Positions 1 through 12,096 of a stretch of 64,000 nucleotides of DNA are shown in pieces (position 1 is the first letter of the stretch; each line of letters begins with the position of its first letter). The DNA comes from Sisyra terminalis (Eukaryota; Arthropoda; Insecta; Neuroptera; Sisyridae), in NCBI GenBank assembly GCA_958496175.1, contig OY292276.1, positions 53,209,080 through 53,273,079 of the forward strand. The letters run 5' to 3'. A program made the position numbers and the translations under genes. The notes under the pieces were generated by a model. The model ran no database searches. It was not told where the DNA came from and saw only the letters and a list, made by a program, of their open reading frames with translations.

Positions 1-263
1 AGGTGTTATTACCTGATTTTAACCCTTGAAAGATGTGTTAATTGCATTTTCACACTTTGTTGGAATGTGGCCGGTTTCTTGCACTTTGGAATTCAAAGTT
101 TTATTACTTGATTTTAACCTTCGAAAATGTGTTAATTGCATTTTCCCACTTTGTTGGAATCTGGCTGGTTTAACAAATTTTGGTATTCAATGTTTTATTA
201 CTTGGTTTTAACCTTCGAAAGATGTGTTAATTGCATTTTCATACTTGGAATGTGATCATTCTT

Positions 264-469
264 TTGTATACAATATATAGGATATATTGTGGTCCAATTT
301 ATGTAGTATAATTTAATATAATAATATATAAAAATCATACCATAAACATAAATTTGAACAGAAGTTCAAATAAAAATATTCGTGACGTATTGCCCAGATA
401 CGTATTTTGATTGCCAAGCAATCTTCCTCAGTGGTCATCAAGTAGTTTGGATTACTCCGTAACTGCTTT
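264..469 (-). mobile_element. Short hammerhead-bearing retroelement inside the satellite
   Basis: A 206-bp insertion interrupts the satellite. It is flanked by a 12-bp direct repeat with one mismatch (GTGATCATTCTT at 252-263, GTGATGATTCTT at 470-481), the size expected of a target-primed retroelement duplication. Its sequence matches the left arm and centre of the palindromic element at 62095-62501 but lacks the inverted right arm. It contains a minus-strand hammerhead motif (383-439). It has no ORF, so it must be non-autonomous. A Penelope-like origin is inferred from the ribozyme class; other retroelement machinery is possible. Confidence 0.75.
383..439 (-). ncRNA. Hammerhead ribozyme motif, catalytic-core mutant (G12A)
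   Basis: On the minus strand CTGAGGA (431-425) is followed by a perfect 6-bp stem II (GATTGC, loop TTG, GCAATC). Then comes AAAA where the core requires GAAA, and the palindrome ATACGTAT ending in the C at 397. Stem I is conserved: CCA/TGG, an internal loop, then GATG/CGTC. The sister copy at 62263-62318 has the correct GAAA, so this copy carries a G-to-A change at the catalytic G12 position and is predicted inactive. Confidence 0.75.
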
Positions 470-622
470 GTGATGATTCTTATTCGTTTTCGTATTCAAG
501 GTTTTATTACCTGATTTTAACCCTCGAAAGATGTGCGAATTGCATTTTCACACTCTGTTGGAATGTGGCCGGTCTTATGCTCTTTGGAACTCAAGGTTTT
601 ATTACCTGGTTTTAACCCTCTG

Positions 623-1944
623 AGAATTAAAATGCATTTAAAAGAAAGATATTTTCTGCAGTTATTCAGTGTAATATTTAAAATAATGTAATATTAATCG
701 ATTCATATATTATATTACATTATACTTTTCTATATACGAATGAAATTGAAATGACAGTTGAATCTAATGACATTATAGTTCAAATTAGAACTAATAATTA
801 TTATATTTTTATTCCACTAATATGGATGTATTTAAAAATTTGCATTCTTTGTCCCTTGAATTTGCCGCAACACATACGTTTCCTATAAAACGTACCCAAA
901 TAGATTTTGACAAAAATATTACTACCACTGAGTCGAAGAAACAAATGAAATTTTCTTTTGTATGAAAAATTTTACTGCTGGTTTATTAATTGTTGATAAA
1001 ATTGATAAAATGTACAGAGAAAAAAGGTTTTTTTTGGTTGTTGTGAAATCCACCCCTACATTGAAATAATTCTTCACCTTTTTATTTTGGGAGGTTTTCC
1101 CAAATTTCAGTAATTTTAAGTTCCTGATTATTAATAAAACGACTTCGAGATAGATAAACCAAGTTTTTAAAAGTTTCCATACTTTTTCAATAAGATATAG
1201 GTCTAAAGTCATCTTGCTAAGAGAAGATTGGGATATTTTAAGAAAATAATTCATTTTTTATGGTACAGGATAATGGCAGGGTGCATCTACGGTTATAAAA
1301 TTCCAAGAATCAATTGTTATAGAATGTTGGGTTTTGCTCATTGTTAGACCAACAAAATATATTTACATAAAAACGTAGGTGGGCGTACCGTTTTTTTATC
1401 AAGATTGTAACTATATAACACAAAAGCCACTGTTTCTTATAATAAAGGAAAAATCGTTCAATCTTGTAATAATATTTGAAAAATATATTTTAATATTGAT
1501 ACAATCGAAGTGTTACCTTTTGACATAGTAATCAATATTTTGTTTGAAAATATTTTTATTCTGAGTTATAAAATGTGTCAATATAATCAAACAATTTTTT
1601 TTACATTTACTTTAGCTCAATATGGTGATTACGTTGTACCTTAAATATTGCATAACAGTAAATGAATCTTTTTTTGGATATTAAAAACTTTATATTTTTA
1701 TTTCATCTTCGTACAATATTTTGCTACTTTCGTAGCTTCATTAGATGAAGTAGCTTTAGTATCCAACCAATAAGATTCAATTTCAGTTATATTACATAAA
1801 TCCATGGATGAGAACATAAATAATGCTTAAATATTGCTTTGTGACTATCAAAGAATGAATTTGAAGCTACTCAAAAGTAATTAGCATCATTATCATCATA
1901 TTTATATCATCATATTTTTATTGGCATAAGAACTTCTTAAGTAA
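623..1944. other. A+T-rich spacer, no supported gene
   Basis: No coding frame with recognisable domains or codon character is seen on either strand. A 110-codon minus-strand frame at 922-1254 is lysine- and phenylalanine-rich with poly-A/T-driven composition and resembles nothing. A patch at 740-800 (AATGAAATTGAAATGACAGT onward) weakly resembles 16920-17000, suggesting an old dispersed repeat. Confidence 0.6.
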
Positions 1945-3170
1945 TCTTTACTAATATATAAAATTCTTACGTCTGTCTGTACATTTTGATTTTGAACCCA
2001 ATTTTAGGGTAAATATTTGTTTCAAGAGGCCCTTATTCCAAATTTAACATTTTTAAAATTTTTGTTTGTCTGTCTGTCTGTGTGTCCCGATTTAACTAAA
2101 GAATGGAACAACCGAATTTAATGAAATTTGGTATTAAGATACAACACAATTTCCCAAAGACTATAGGCTATTTATCATTCCAAAAAAATAATAAGGGAAG
2201 GTATTCCCTAGGGATGAAACAAAAACATTTTTTACTTTAGACAGGCGAGTTATATATCATTGGAAAGGTAGTTAAAAATTAGAAAATAATCTGTACAAAT
2301 ATTTTTAATTGAACTGATAAAAAGCACAGTAAATTCAATTTAAAGTCTTAAAATTGCCTCTTTGAAATATAAACGTTTATATATTATTTAAGCTTAGTTT
2401 ATAAGTGAGCATTAAGTTTTTTGGCTTTCACATATTGTAAACCTGAAAATCCGAAATACGTATTCACAAATAAATACATTAGTGAGTGAATATCGAATAG
2501 CGAGAAATTCGGCGAGCTGAAAGAAAATGGTTTAATTATATAGTTAAAATTCAGATATTTTAATAATAAGTGCATAGATATACAATGGTTATACTTGATT
2601 ATGGTGGAGCTGGGTTTCGTGCAATTGAATAAATTTTAATTTCGCGGTAGTTTTGTACATTGCAGTAGTGAAATAGTTTTGAGAAAAAGGTTCATTCGGA
2701 AGTCGAGACAATGAAATGGGATTTCTACTAATATTCTAAATTTAGACTCTTTACTCCTGTTATTTTGACGCGAGTGTTTTGATAACTTCTTACTGTTTTA
2801 AGTCATAATTAAGACCGACTTTATTGAACATTACGATATTTTTTTTATGTATAGATCCTGATTGATTTATGAATTATTTGGTTAATGGTAGGTATACCTA
2901 CTGTAGGTATACGCAATTGAATATACTCTTTTTAGATATTTATAAATATTTTTTGTAAATTAATTGATCATTACATACAAATATTTTATTCTAAACAAGT
3001 TTATTAAATGTTTTTTTAAAGCTGACAAAATAGTGTTTTTAAGTATGATTATATTTTTCCTAAAAGAAATAACAAAAATAAAAATTTTCATATACCACTA
3101 CAAATAGCAAATCTAAAAAAAATATTATCTACACCTACGTTACGCAGACGAAGGCGCGGGGATCAGCTAG
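1945..3170 (+). mobile_element. Helitron-like non-autonomous element, copy A
   Basis: The element starts with TC after an A and ends with CTAG before a T, the arrangement of Helitron ends inserted at an AT site. The 5' end reads TC then TAATATATAAAATTCTTACG, followed by a CTGT-rich tract (2065-2085). The 3' end contains GACGAAGG and GGGGATCAGCTAGT. It shares its 3' end with copies B and D and its 5' end with copy D (55340-56571). No Rep/helicase frame is present. The Helitron call is inferred from ends and copy structure only. Confidence 0.65.
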
Positions 3171-3918
3171 TTAATTATAGATTTATAACGCTAAATGTAT
3201 AAGTACTATATATTACAGAGGGCATTATTTTACACTATCTCATATACTCGCTAATAACTTGAGAAGTTGAAGCGACTTTAAATAGTTCAAATATAAAAAA
3301 AAAAGATCCATTAGGTTTACGTCTGAGGAATTTGACAAGCATTATTTTACCAAAATAAAATTCAGAGTCGTACTTTTTAATCATCCTTGGTTAACCAGCG
3401 CTTTATGAAACGTTACCGAGACCTGGTTAAATGTTTGTGATCTGTTGTTGAAATGCTTATCAGCCCACGGTTTCAGGGTGGGTTCCAGAATCATTCCCAA
3501 TAATGTAATGCTAACTTTGACCTTATGGTAAAGGAAAACGATTGGAAAATGTCCTGCAGCGGTTACAGCTGCCCACATCACTACCTAAGGTAAATGTCAC
3601 TTTCTGATGGCCAAAGGTTGGTTTAAATTGTGCGTTTAGTCTCAAGTAGTAGATATGATAGTTTTGCGACTTTATAAATTGCTCTGTTGGGAAATTTTTC
3701 TCGTCAAAAAATATAAAGCTTGGAAATAAACTAAATAAGCTTTCAAAATAAACGTGTCACATATTGGTTAGCAGGTGGTTACACCTCCAGTGAATATTCT
3801 TGTAGTAACAAAAATCTTATAAATTTTAGAGAAAATACGAAAATATGAATAGTATATATTTTTGTTAATTTTCTTCTGTAATGCAGTTTGAAAGACATAT
3901 AATTGATATTATTTAAGA
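3171..3918. other. Spacer between two Helitron-like elements
   Basis: The sequence is mostly A+T-rich. A more GC-balanced patch at 3380-3600 contains a 66-codon minus-strand frame with no recognisable motif. No terminal repeats, RNA gene or splice-bounded coding segment can be supported. Confidence 0.5.
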
Positions 3919-5323
3919 CTAGCTGATCCCCGCGACTTCGTATGCGTAACGTATTTTATTTTCCTTATTCTTTTACGAAAAATATAATCATACTACATCA
4001 TTCATCAAATAAATAAAAAATATCGCCAAGTTCAATAAATTCGGTCTTAATAATGACTAAAAAAGTCGAAAGCTATCAAAATACTCGCATCAAAATAACC
4101 CCATCTCCCTTTTTCGATTCCCGAATGAACCTTTTTCCAAAAACTATTACACTATTGCATTGTACAACATAATCGCGAAATTGAAATTTGTACAATTGCA
4201 CGAAACCCAGTTCTTCCATAATCATGTATAACCATTATGTATCTTTACACTTATTATTGAAATATCTGAATTTCAACTATATAATTAAACCATATTGGAT
4301 AGTCCAGAGTTCGCCATACACGATTTGGCGTATGCCTTTTGCTCTGGAAGAGGATTTTAAATTTCTTTTATCATTATGATGATATGATTATTTATTATTT
4401 ATCATTATGATGATTTCTGGCTGGAATTGCGAACTTTTTTCGTGATCCCTTTCACGTACTTGCAAATAAAATATATTGTCCCCCCCCAAGAAAAAAATCC
4501 TGAATCCACCCTTGTCCGTTAGGGTAAGAATTTTCAAAAAAAAATCTTATCACATGCCTACTTCCTATAAGGAATACACCGAATATTAAAATTTCATCAG
4601 TCAGAAAAGTATATAAATACACCATTTTATATATGCACGGTTTTAAAAACGTTTTTAATTTAAGCTTTATTACTATTATTATTATTATTATTATTAGTAT
4701 TACTATTACATTTTTTGCGTTAATATTTCTTTACTGAGCAACCCTAATGATCTATTTACAATAACTTTGTAAAAAAAAAAGTTTACTGTCAGATTATTAT
4801 CTATAAAAACATTTATATTTCAAATAGGCAATTTTTTGCACTTTAAATTAAATTACTGTGCTTTTTAATAGTTCAACTAAAAATATTAATACAGATCATT
4901 TTTTAACTTTTAAATAAATTTTCAATGATATATAACTCGCCTATCTAAAGTAAATTTTTTTTTCATCCCTTAGTTTTTACGTAGGGGGTACATTCCTTTA
5001 TTATTTTTAAGGAATGATAAATAGCCTAACGTGTGTGGGTAATTGTGTTGTATCTTAGTATAAAGTTTCATTAAATTCGGTTGTTCCGTTCTTTAGTTAA
5101 ATCACCAGCGCATGCGATGTAAGAAAGTTTTTTGGTAGTTTTTTCACACATTATTGGAGTTTTAGTATGGATCCTTAATTTTTTTGAAAATTTAATATAG
5201 CCTATGTTTACCGAAAATAGTGTAGCTTCCTACCAGTGAAAGAATTTTTCAAATCGGTCAAGTAGTTTCGGAGCCTATTCAAAGCAAACAAACAATCAAA
5301 TCTTTCCTCTTTATAATAATAGA
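3919..5323 (-). mobile_element. Helitron-like non-autonomous element, copy B
   Basis: This copy lies inverted relative to copy A. Read on the minus strand it begins A|TCTATTATTATAAAGAGGAA and ends GGGGATCAGCTAG|T. Its 3' half matches copies A and D, but its 5' end is the other type, shared with copy C (26394-27349). It contains a TAT/ATT microsatellite at 4670-4710 and a C9/A7 tract near 4480. No transposase is present. Confidence 0.65.
4670..4712. repeat. ATT/TAT trinucleotide microsatellite
   Basis: A run of about ten TAT/ATT units lies inside Helitron-like copy B. The corresponding place in copy D (55925-55965) has a shorter, interrupted version, so the tract belongs to the element family and has changed length. 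Confidence 0.85.
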
Positions 5324-7148
5324 TAATGTGGTAAAATCTCTATTGGTTTCATAAAAACGCTTTTTACTCTAGTGATTGTTAAAAAAAGAACCACGTATTG
5401 AGAAATCGATTGTTATAATTTTACGTTTAACAATAATTATGCTTAATTTACTTTTGATATGTTTTACATAACATATTTCTTGCCAGCGTGAATTTTACGA
5501 TATAAAATGTACATTTATGTCAAAACGTATTTAAAATTCGTAGAACGGAAGCTTTTAAAATTTTAATAAAAAAACAATTGTTTTTATCCCTGTTTTTATA
5601 GCATTATGAATTCTAAAAAAACATTGAATTCAATTTAAAACATAATGACTTTTTAAAATTATGTATTTCTGGTGAAAAAAAATATATATTCAAAGAAAAT
5701 TTTTAGTGAAAGAGAATTTTTTGGTAGATAGTGGATAACAATGAACCCTCATTGCATTTGCTATTGATCTTTTCAATAGAAGATCTTAAGTACAGATAAT
5801 GAATGATTCGCTTCGTTTGTTTCTTTGAGATTAATTCGGGACGACACTTTGTTTTCTTAGAATTTAAAATTAGAAAGTATAAACTTGAAAAACGAAAGCT
5901 TTTTATTATAAAAGCCGCAAAGCTGAGCTTCCTGAACAAAAACTCAAAGAATTTCATTGATTTATGAGTAGGTGGGTCAATGGTTAATAAACATGTAATG
6001 TAAAAGTTTCATAAACAATTATTTTTACCAAAAACTAAAATTAAAATAATGAATTAATTCAAAAATTAATCAGTGATTTGTCATTAACGTTATGTTTTTG
6101 ATTGGAAAAATACATTAGAACGTGAAAGCTGCAACAAATGTAAACAATTCAATTGAAGAAAATTAGTTTTCCTAAAAAGCTCAATTGCCCAATGAATCGA
6201 AGTTTGCACATTGTTGGAACTAATATTTTTGATTTTTAAAATTTAATAACATTTCAGTTACTTGAATTAAAAAAATATGAAATTAATTAAGCGGCTATTT
6301 AATTTATCACTAAGTTCTCTTTTTGATTTTAATTGAATCAAATTAATTAATTACGAACAAATACAGTATGAATAAGTCAAGCAAAGCATTAATATCTGAT
6401 GACAACATACACACGTCAATGAACGTGGCTATTAGCCAATGGGATTGCGACATTTAAGGATGTTCATTTGTTTTGATTATTGAAAATTTGAAAATTTAAC
6501 ATAGTTACGCCCAAAGTCAATGCCACCATATACAGCAAACGTATTCAGGTTAAACGAGAGCGATTAATTGACATTAAGCGCGGAAGTGGTTTTTATTTTT
6601 TTTCACTATTTAATACTCTTTAAAAAAAATTGAAAAAATTCTCACATTACACGAGAAGTATATAAAACTTTTAAAAATATTTCCCGAGTGGTACCAAAAC
6701 TTTTTCAGGGTTAAAAAAATATTGTTTCTGAGATAATAAGTTTTTTCTAGTCAGGAAATTAACAATTATTAACTAACTATAGAACTATTTCGGTTGTTTC
6801 TAATCTAGCTAAAGTGTTTGAAAAAGTAAGTTACACTAGTTTGTATGACTTTTGTACTATAAATATTATTTAATAAATTATTTAATAACTGAAAAGCAAT
6901 ATAGTTTTATGAAGAATAGAAGTTCGAATGATGCCCTTAGCTTATACTTTAAATTTTATATACACTATACTACACTTTATGAATAAATAAAAATATACTA
7001 ACAATTGCCAACAGTATTAGCAATTTTAGATCATGTCAAAGCTTTCGACATTGTCAACCAAAAGATCCTGGCTAGAAATTACTTTTGGAATGCTCTGGGC
7101 CCTCATTGGGATCAATGGGGCATTCCCAATAGGGAAATCTCGATGGGG
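5324..7148. other. A+T-rich spacer, nothing recognised
   Basis: No open frame with domain features, no terminal inverted repeats and no RNA motif were found. An 84-codon minus-strand frame (5703-5957) is basic and aromatic with no match I can name. 7060-7148 has a duplicated CATTGGG/CAATGGGG patch that may be the eroded edge of the foldback that follows. Confidence 0.55.
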
Positions 7149-7385
7149 TAAGTACAAGTGCTGTAAATATTTCATTATAGGAATAGTATTTATAGTGGTG
7201 ATGGATATACTTATTCATAGTAACTGTATATTGTATACTAGCTGAACCTCGCCTTATGGCAAATTTTGAAGTTATAAGGAAATTCTCGCAATTTATACTT
7301 TCAGCAATACGAATTTATTGATTCATTAGTAACCCTCGAATTGTTCATACCTTACTACAATATATTTAACTCTAATAAAAATAAT

Positions 7386-7426
<41 letters not shown>

Positions 7427-8193
7427 TCTTTAAGTCTAATAGATTTTGGAATCTAATCGCAAACAATTTCTAAGTACGAGTATTATAGTAATATGTATTC
7501 TACTTTTTCTGCCATTGGCATGGATAAGGCTACCATTGGTCAATGCCAATTGTAAGGAAAGTCTCGAAATTTATACTTTCTGCAATACGAATTTATTAAT
7601 TCATTAGTAGCCTCGAATTGTTCATACCTTACGTTATCTTTAATTCATAGTTAAGTTCTTATAGATCTTGGAATATATAATGGTAAATAAGTATTATAAC
7701 ATGCATTTTACTTTACCAATTGGCATGGATAACTCCATGCCAATGGCAACCTTATCCATGCCAAATGGCAGAAAAAGTACAATACATATTACTATAATAA
7801 TCGTACTTAGAAATTGTAGTCTTATCCATATAATGGCAAATAAGTATTATAATATGCATTTTACTTTACCAATTGGCATGGAGTTATCCATATGCCAATT
7901 GGTAAAGTAAAATACATATTATAATATTTATATGCCATTATATTCCAAGATCTTTAAGAACTTAATTATAAATTAAAGATATTATCGTAAGATATGAACA
8001 ATTCGAGGGTTACTAATAAATTAATAAATTCGTATTACAGAAAGTATAAATTTCGAGAATTTCCTAATAATTTCAAAATTTCCCTTAAAGCCAGGTTCAA
8101 CTAGTATACAATATACAGTTACTATGAATAAGTATGTCCATCAACTCTACAAATACTTTTCCTATAATGAAATATTTACACTAATTATACTTA
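7149..8193. mobile_element. Foldback (long inverted-repeat) element, ~1.05 kb
   Basis: The left arm runs from TAAGTACAAGTGCTGTAAAT through CTAGCTGAACC, CTCGCAATTTATACTTTC and CCTCGAATTGTTCATACC. It returns in reverse complement from 7990 to 8193. The ~400-bp centre is itself built of direct and inverted copies of CAATTGGCATGGATA and GTATTATAATATGCATTTTA-type blocks (7670-7920). A run of about ten AAT units sits at 7385-7425. Small frames in it are repeats of the palindrome, not genes. No transposase and no clear target duplication are visible. Confidence 0.8.
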
Positions 8194-8204
8194 ATACACA
8201 TTGC

Positions 8205-8997
8205 GCAAAAACACCTAATAATAATACTACATACGTTTAATGTATCCATTATGTAGGCCCAGAGTAGGAATACCTAATGTTGAAATTAAAAATTACTTTA
8301 AAATTTTCCCCATTGGGTCCAATGTGGATCCATGAATCAATGTTTCCAAAAAAAAGCGTTATAAACCCATAAATTATATTAAAATTTAAGACCTATCGGT
8401 TATGAAAATCCTGAGAAATTTTTTTTTTACTTATTATTTCATTCACAAAGACAAATTGAGGTTGAAATCTGAAACTTCCAGGATCTTATTTTTTTAAAAG
8501 TTCTTTCTTCATACTTACAAAGTATCATTGAAATTTCTTTGCGGCGCTGATTCTTTATACTATAATGGTCAACTTACATTTTATTGAAACTCTAAAATCT
8601 TTTCCTATAATGCACTAAGGACACAACTTAGTTGTTGCAAACTGCAGTTGCAGAATAGTTGAATTATACGGTTCAGCAGTTTATGGTCAATACTTACTAC
8701 AGATAGAATTGTTCAAATGAAGATCATTCAAGTCATTTTACGGTCTTTATTATGATCAGTCGATTGTAAATGCTTATCCTTGTTATTCTTTATTACGATT
8801 CTTAACTGAAACTATGAAAATAAAGGACAAGGAAGAAAAATAAATTGGGAAAAAATGGAAAAAAATGACTATATCAAATGAAAAAGAATCATAATTTTGA
8901 TAAATTGAAAACTTGAAAACTTTCCTTACAACCTCAGATTTTTCGAGTGGTTCTTGGTTTTATTAATTTTCTAATGTTTTTCTCTTCATCCTTTATA
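8205..8997. other. Spacer, nothing recognised
   Basis: A+T-rich DNA between the 7149-8193 foldback and the hAT-like element at 9006. I see no coding, RNA or repeat structure that can be supported. Confidence 0.55.
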
Positions 8998-9005
8998 TTC
9001 TATAG

Positions 9006-9284
9006 CAACGGTCGGGGAACCAGGGTAAATTACCCCAAGTAGGGTAAAAATGATTTTTTTTCGGGTAATAAATAGTCCCAATTTTGAAGTAATTATATAA
9101 AATATGAAGCAACATCATTTTTTCCAAACCTATACTACAAATATGTAAATGTAAATTGATTCAATAAATAATGATTATTTAAAATTTACATTGATTGCTT
9201 TCTTTTCAGAATGGGAGGGGGGATTAATATCGACTAACACAAAAATATTTTGGGGTAATGGTTAAAAAAGTTCCCCGACCGTTG
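9006..9284. mobile_element. hAT-type MITE, 279 bp
   Basis: Perfect 15-bp terminal inverted repeats CAACGGTCGGGGAAC enclose 279 bp. They are flanked by an 8-bp duplication with one mismatch (TTCTATAG at 8998-9005, TTCTATAA at 9285-9292). An 8-bp duplication and a CA..CGG-type terminus are hallmarks of hAT elements. Subterminal GGGTAA/TTACCCC motifs recur. No coding capacity is present. Confidence 0.85.
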
Positions 9285-9292
9285 TTCTATAA

Positions 9293-10849
9293 GATATTAG
9301 GTATATAGAAATATAATTACAAAATTGTGTATTTTGGCGAAATTTTCGCTCAATCATCTTTCGTAAAAACCAATTTTCCACCACCTATCATGATATAGCT
9401 TGCATATTCATTCGTTTGGTTGGCAAATATATAAATATTTGCAGAATAATTATTCATTAAAATGTGCTCTATAGATTATTGCCGCGTAAGTGCATATAAA
9501 AGAAATACAATTTTCTCATTTTCCAACAAAGCACGTAACATTTAAATGACTCTTGTAAAATAATGCGAGAAATTTTCCACTCCAAGATGACGGCACCGAC
9601 GTTTGGATATGTTCAAGATTACTATTATAATAAAAAAAGTTCAAGTCTGTGATATAATATTTTACATTCTTTATTAAATAAGTTCTCGAATTCTCGACGG
9701 CCTATTTAGATTTATAGTTGAAATTCATAAAGTTTGAAATTTGTAGAGCTTGTCGGTGAATAGGGCAAGTTTAGGGTTTCTAGATTTTCGGTGGAATATT
9801 TGTTTTTTCTTTATATAAAGTTCATTTTGTGTTTTAAAGTTTATTTATGCTTAAGAGATTTGTCAACCATTTATAAATGATACGATGACGTTTGTGTCTC
9901 AATGGTCTTTTAAATTTGTAAACTTTATTCTTTGGAAACAAGTTTCAAGAAAAAATTCCCCATAACTTTGGAAAAATAATTAAAAACAATTGATTTATTT
10001 TATTTGCATGTACTGTTTTCTTTTCACATATTAACTCGGAATTTATTCTATGGTATAGCTTCTTCAAGTATGTGATCAGAATGAGATTACAAGAATACCA
10101 ATAGAAACATATAAACCCCAAGTATCCGCATCTAATGATGTACCAATGCTTTAGATGTTTCTATTGAGTGCAATAAAACTTAATTTACCAAGAGGTGCAA
10201 TTTTATTTAATCTCAATAATTTATAATTGTGAATTATAACTCAACTTTACTGTTTTAAAATTATTTATTGCCCCGAAACGATTTTTTCCTTAACAAAAAG
10301 TAATCTTTTTCAAATTTAGATTAATTTCCATAATTTAGCAACAAGTTACTGTAAAGACAATTATCTGATGTTTATATGTTAGTAATTTATTTAAATGAAA
10401 TTTGTGAGGGATAAACAAATTAGCTTCTACCTAAAAGAGACTGAATGTATAGGGACTTTATTCAGTCAACTAATCAAGGTAATTTGACGGGATTAATTAA
10501 TTAATTAACATTGGTATTGTGTTTTGAGCCAGCACTAATAATAATTTTGAACAAGTATCAAGCTTTGGGCTGTGAAATTATTTCAAAGTTATCTTCTTTT
10601 TTTCTGTAATGATTTTTTTTAATTAAATTGTTTATTTACGTTTTATCGTTGATTGCTTTAAACGGTGTATTCCTTGTTGTTTTAAAAAAAAATGCTTATT
10701 TAAAAGTTTAATTGAATATTTGTTTATCAACATAAAACAAAAAGATTAATGCATTTTTGTATTTTCAATTTATTCCTAAATATTTTTTTTTATTAGAAGT
10801 ACTTGTTTACGGATAGTTAACTGAAACAAAGATTGGAACCTCAAAAAAT
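9293..10849. other. Spacer, nothing recognised
   Basis: A long A+T-rich interval with no domain-bearing frame, no inverted-repeat termini and no RNA motif. The TTAATTAATTAATTAAC run at 10491-10510 is simple sequence. Confidence 0.55.
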
Positions 10850-10857
10850 ATTCGAAA

Positions 10858-12054
10858 CAGTGGCGTAACTACCTAGGAGCTAGGTGGGGCAGTGCCCCGG
10901 GGCCCTCAAGCTCAGGGGGCCCTCGAATGCTTACCAGAAATCTCGATTGAACTGAACTTTTGGAAATTCATCAAGCCTGGATTTAAACAAAGTCATTGAT
11001 ACTTTTGCGAAAACTAAAGCTGGGAAAAAATTGTTATTATAATTGTTATTTAGTCAGTTGGTAGGGTCGACCTTTATATAATAAACCCTTGAATCTTCTC
11101 CTATTTCGTTCTATTAGCCAAACCTACACCAAGTATTAAGGGTCGATCACCGTCAGAAAAAAAAAATCATTTTTTTTTTCCATAAATGTCTTCTTATAAC
11201 ATTCAAGAATAACGTGTTAAAAAGATTGGAATAGCTGATTAATGTATTTTCACTGATAAAAATTGAATAAATTGATAGTAACATAAAAAAATATCTTAAA
11301 ATAACTTTAAATGCGTTTTTCTCGAAATCAAATTTTTAAAACTGGGAGACAAGATTTCTCAGAAACTATCCGACGGATTAACTTGAAACTGGAGAGTGTT
11401 ATAGTTCAACACGTCTTCTTGGTACTGAACCTCTGAAATTGGCAAAACCTCCCCTCCCCTCAAAGTGGGAGAGGGGAAAAGGTTCAAAAAAAGGTCGTTT
11501 TTTTAAAAAAAATTTTCAAAGTCGCGCCATTTTGTGAATTTTCAACTTTTTTCGCATATTCGAGGTTCAGTACCAAGAAGACGCATTATCAAAACCTTCA
11601 TTCTTTGGAAAATCATGATCCGACTTCCGGTTTCCGAGAAAACTTGTCTCCCGTTTGCCTCCTCATTTTTGAGGACCCTTTTTCAAAGCGCTGTAAAAGG
11701 GGGAGGGGGACATATCGGGGCAAATAAAACAAAAAAAAATAGTTCAAAACTTCAACTCTTACATGTTGAAGATCCTATTTTAATATCTCTAAAAAAAAAT
11801 GCAGCAGTTTTAAAAAAGTTTTTTTTTTTTTACGTTCTGACGGTGATCCACTCTTAATTGTAATTCATGTTGTTACTGTTTAATATTTTTGTTACCTGCC
11901 CTGCAGTGCACAAAAAAGAGTTTAAGTAGCTTAGCATTTTTAAAGTATTTGTATATTTCATATTTTTATTTGATAAAATCTATTCAGTTTATATAGCAGT
12001 GGGGCCCCATTTTTTAATTTGCCCAGGGCCCTTGGTTACCTAGCTACGCCACTG
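10858..12054. mobile_element. hAT element, non-autonomous, with nested insertion
   Basis: Terminal inverted repeats begin CAGTGGCGTARCTA and are followed by a GGGGCCC-rich subterminal zone at both ends. A perfect 8-bp duplication, ATTCGAAA, lies at 10850-10857 and 12055-12062. This places the element firmly in the hAT superfamily by termini and duplication length. A 722-bp TTAA-flanked element (11136-11857) sits inside it. Without that insertion the hAT copy is about 475 bp and has no transposase frame. Confidence 0.92.
11136..11857. mobile_element. TTAA-flanked inverted-repeat element, copy 1
   Basis: The outer ends are TTAAGGGTCGATCACCGTCAG and the reverse complement of TTAAGAGTGGATCACCGTCAG. 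TTAA is present at both edges (11136-11139 and 11854-11857). A second copy in opposite orientation is at 37756-38493, where the termini read TTAAGGRTGGATCACCG. Internally an inverted pair around 11405-11425 and 11560-11583 (TTCTTGGTACTGAACCTC) makes a second hairpin. A TTAA target suggests piggyBac, but GG-starting ends are atypical, and a TA-targeting mariner-type MITE is the alternative. A 107-codon frame inside is part of the repeat and occurs in the other copy with frame breaks; it is not a gene. Confidence 0.85.
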
Positions 12055-12096
12055 ATTCGAAATAGTAAATTTTACACCTTTTAAAAGTTTTCAATA

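Larger units (their letters stand above)
1..622. repeat. Satellite array, ~95-bp monomer
   Basis: Five head-to-tail copies of a ~95-bp unit are visible. TTATTACYTGRTTTTAACC starts near 6, 101, 195, 504 and 599. Each unit also carries GATGTGTTAATTGCATTTTC and a TTGGAATGTGGCCGG block. The 504 copy is displaced by the 206-bp insertion at 264-469. With the insertion and one target duplication removed, the spacing returns to about 91 bp. The array is cut by the left window edge, so its full length is unknown, and it stops near 622. No coding potential is seen. Confidence 0.9.

Noticed and set aside
922..1254. 110-codon minus-strand frame, the longest at the left end
   Set aside because: Lysine/phenylalanine/isoleucine-rich translation of A+T-rich DNA with no domain, splice site or homologous motif that I can identify.
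11534..11857. 107-codon frame inside the TTAA element
   Set aside because: It lies wholly in the repeat, is frame-broken in the other copy, and has no domain features.
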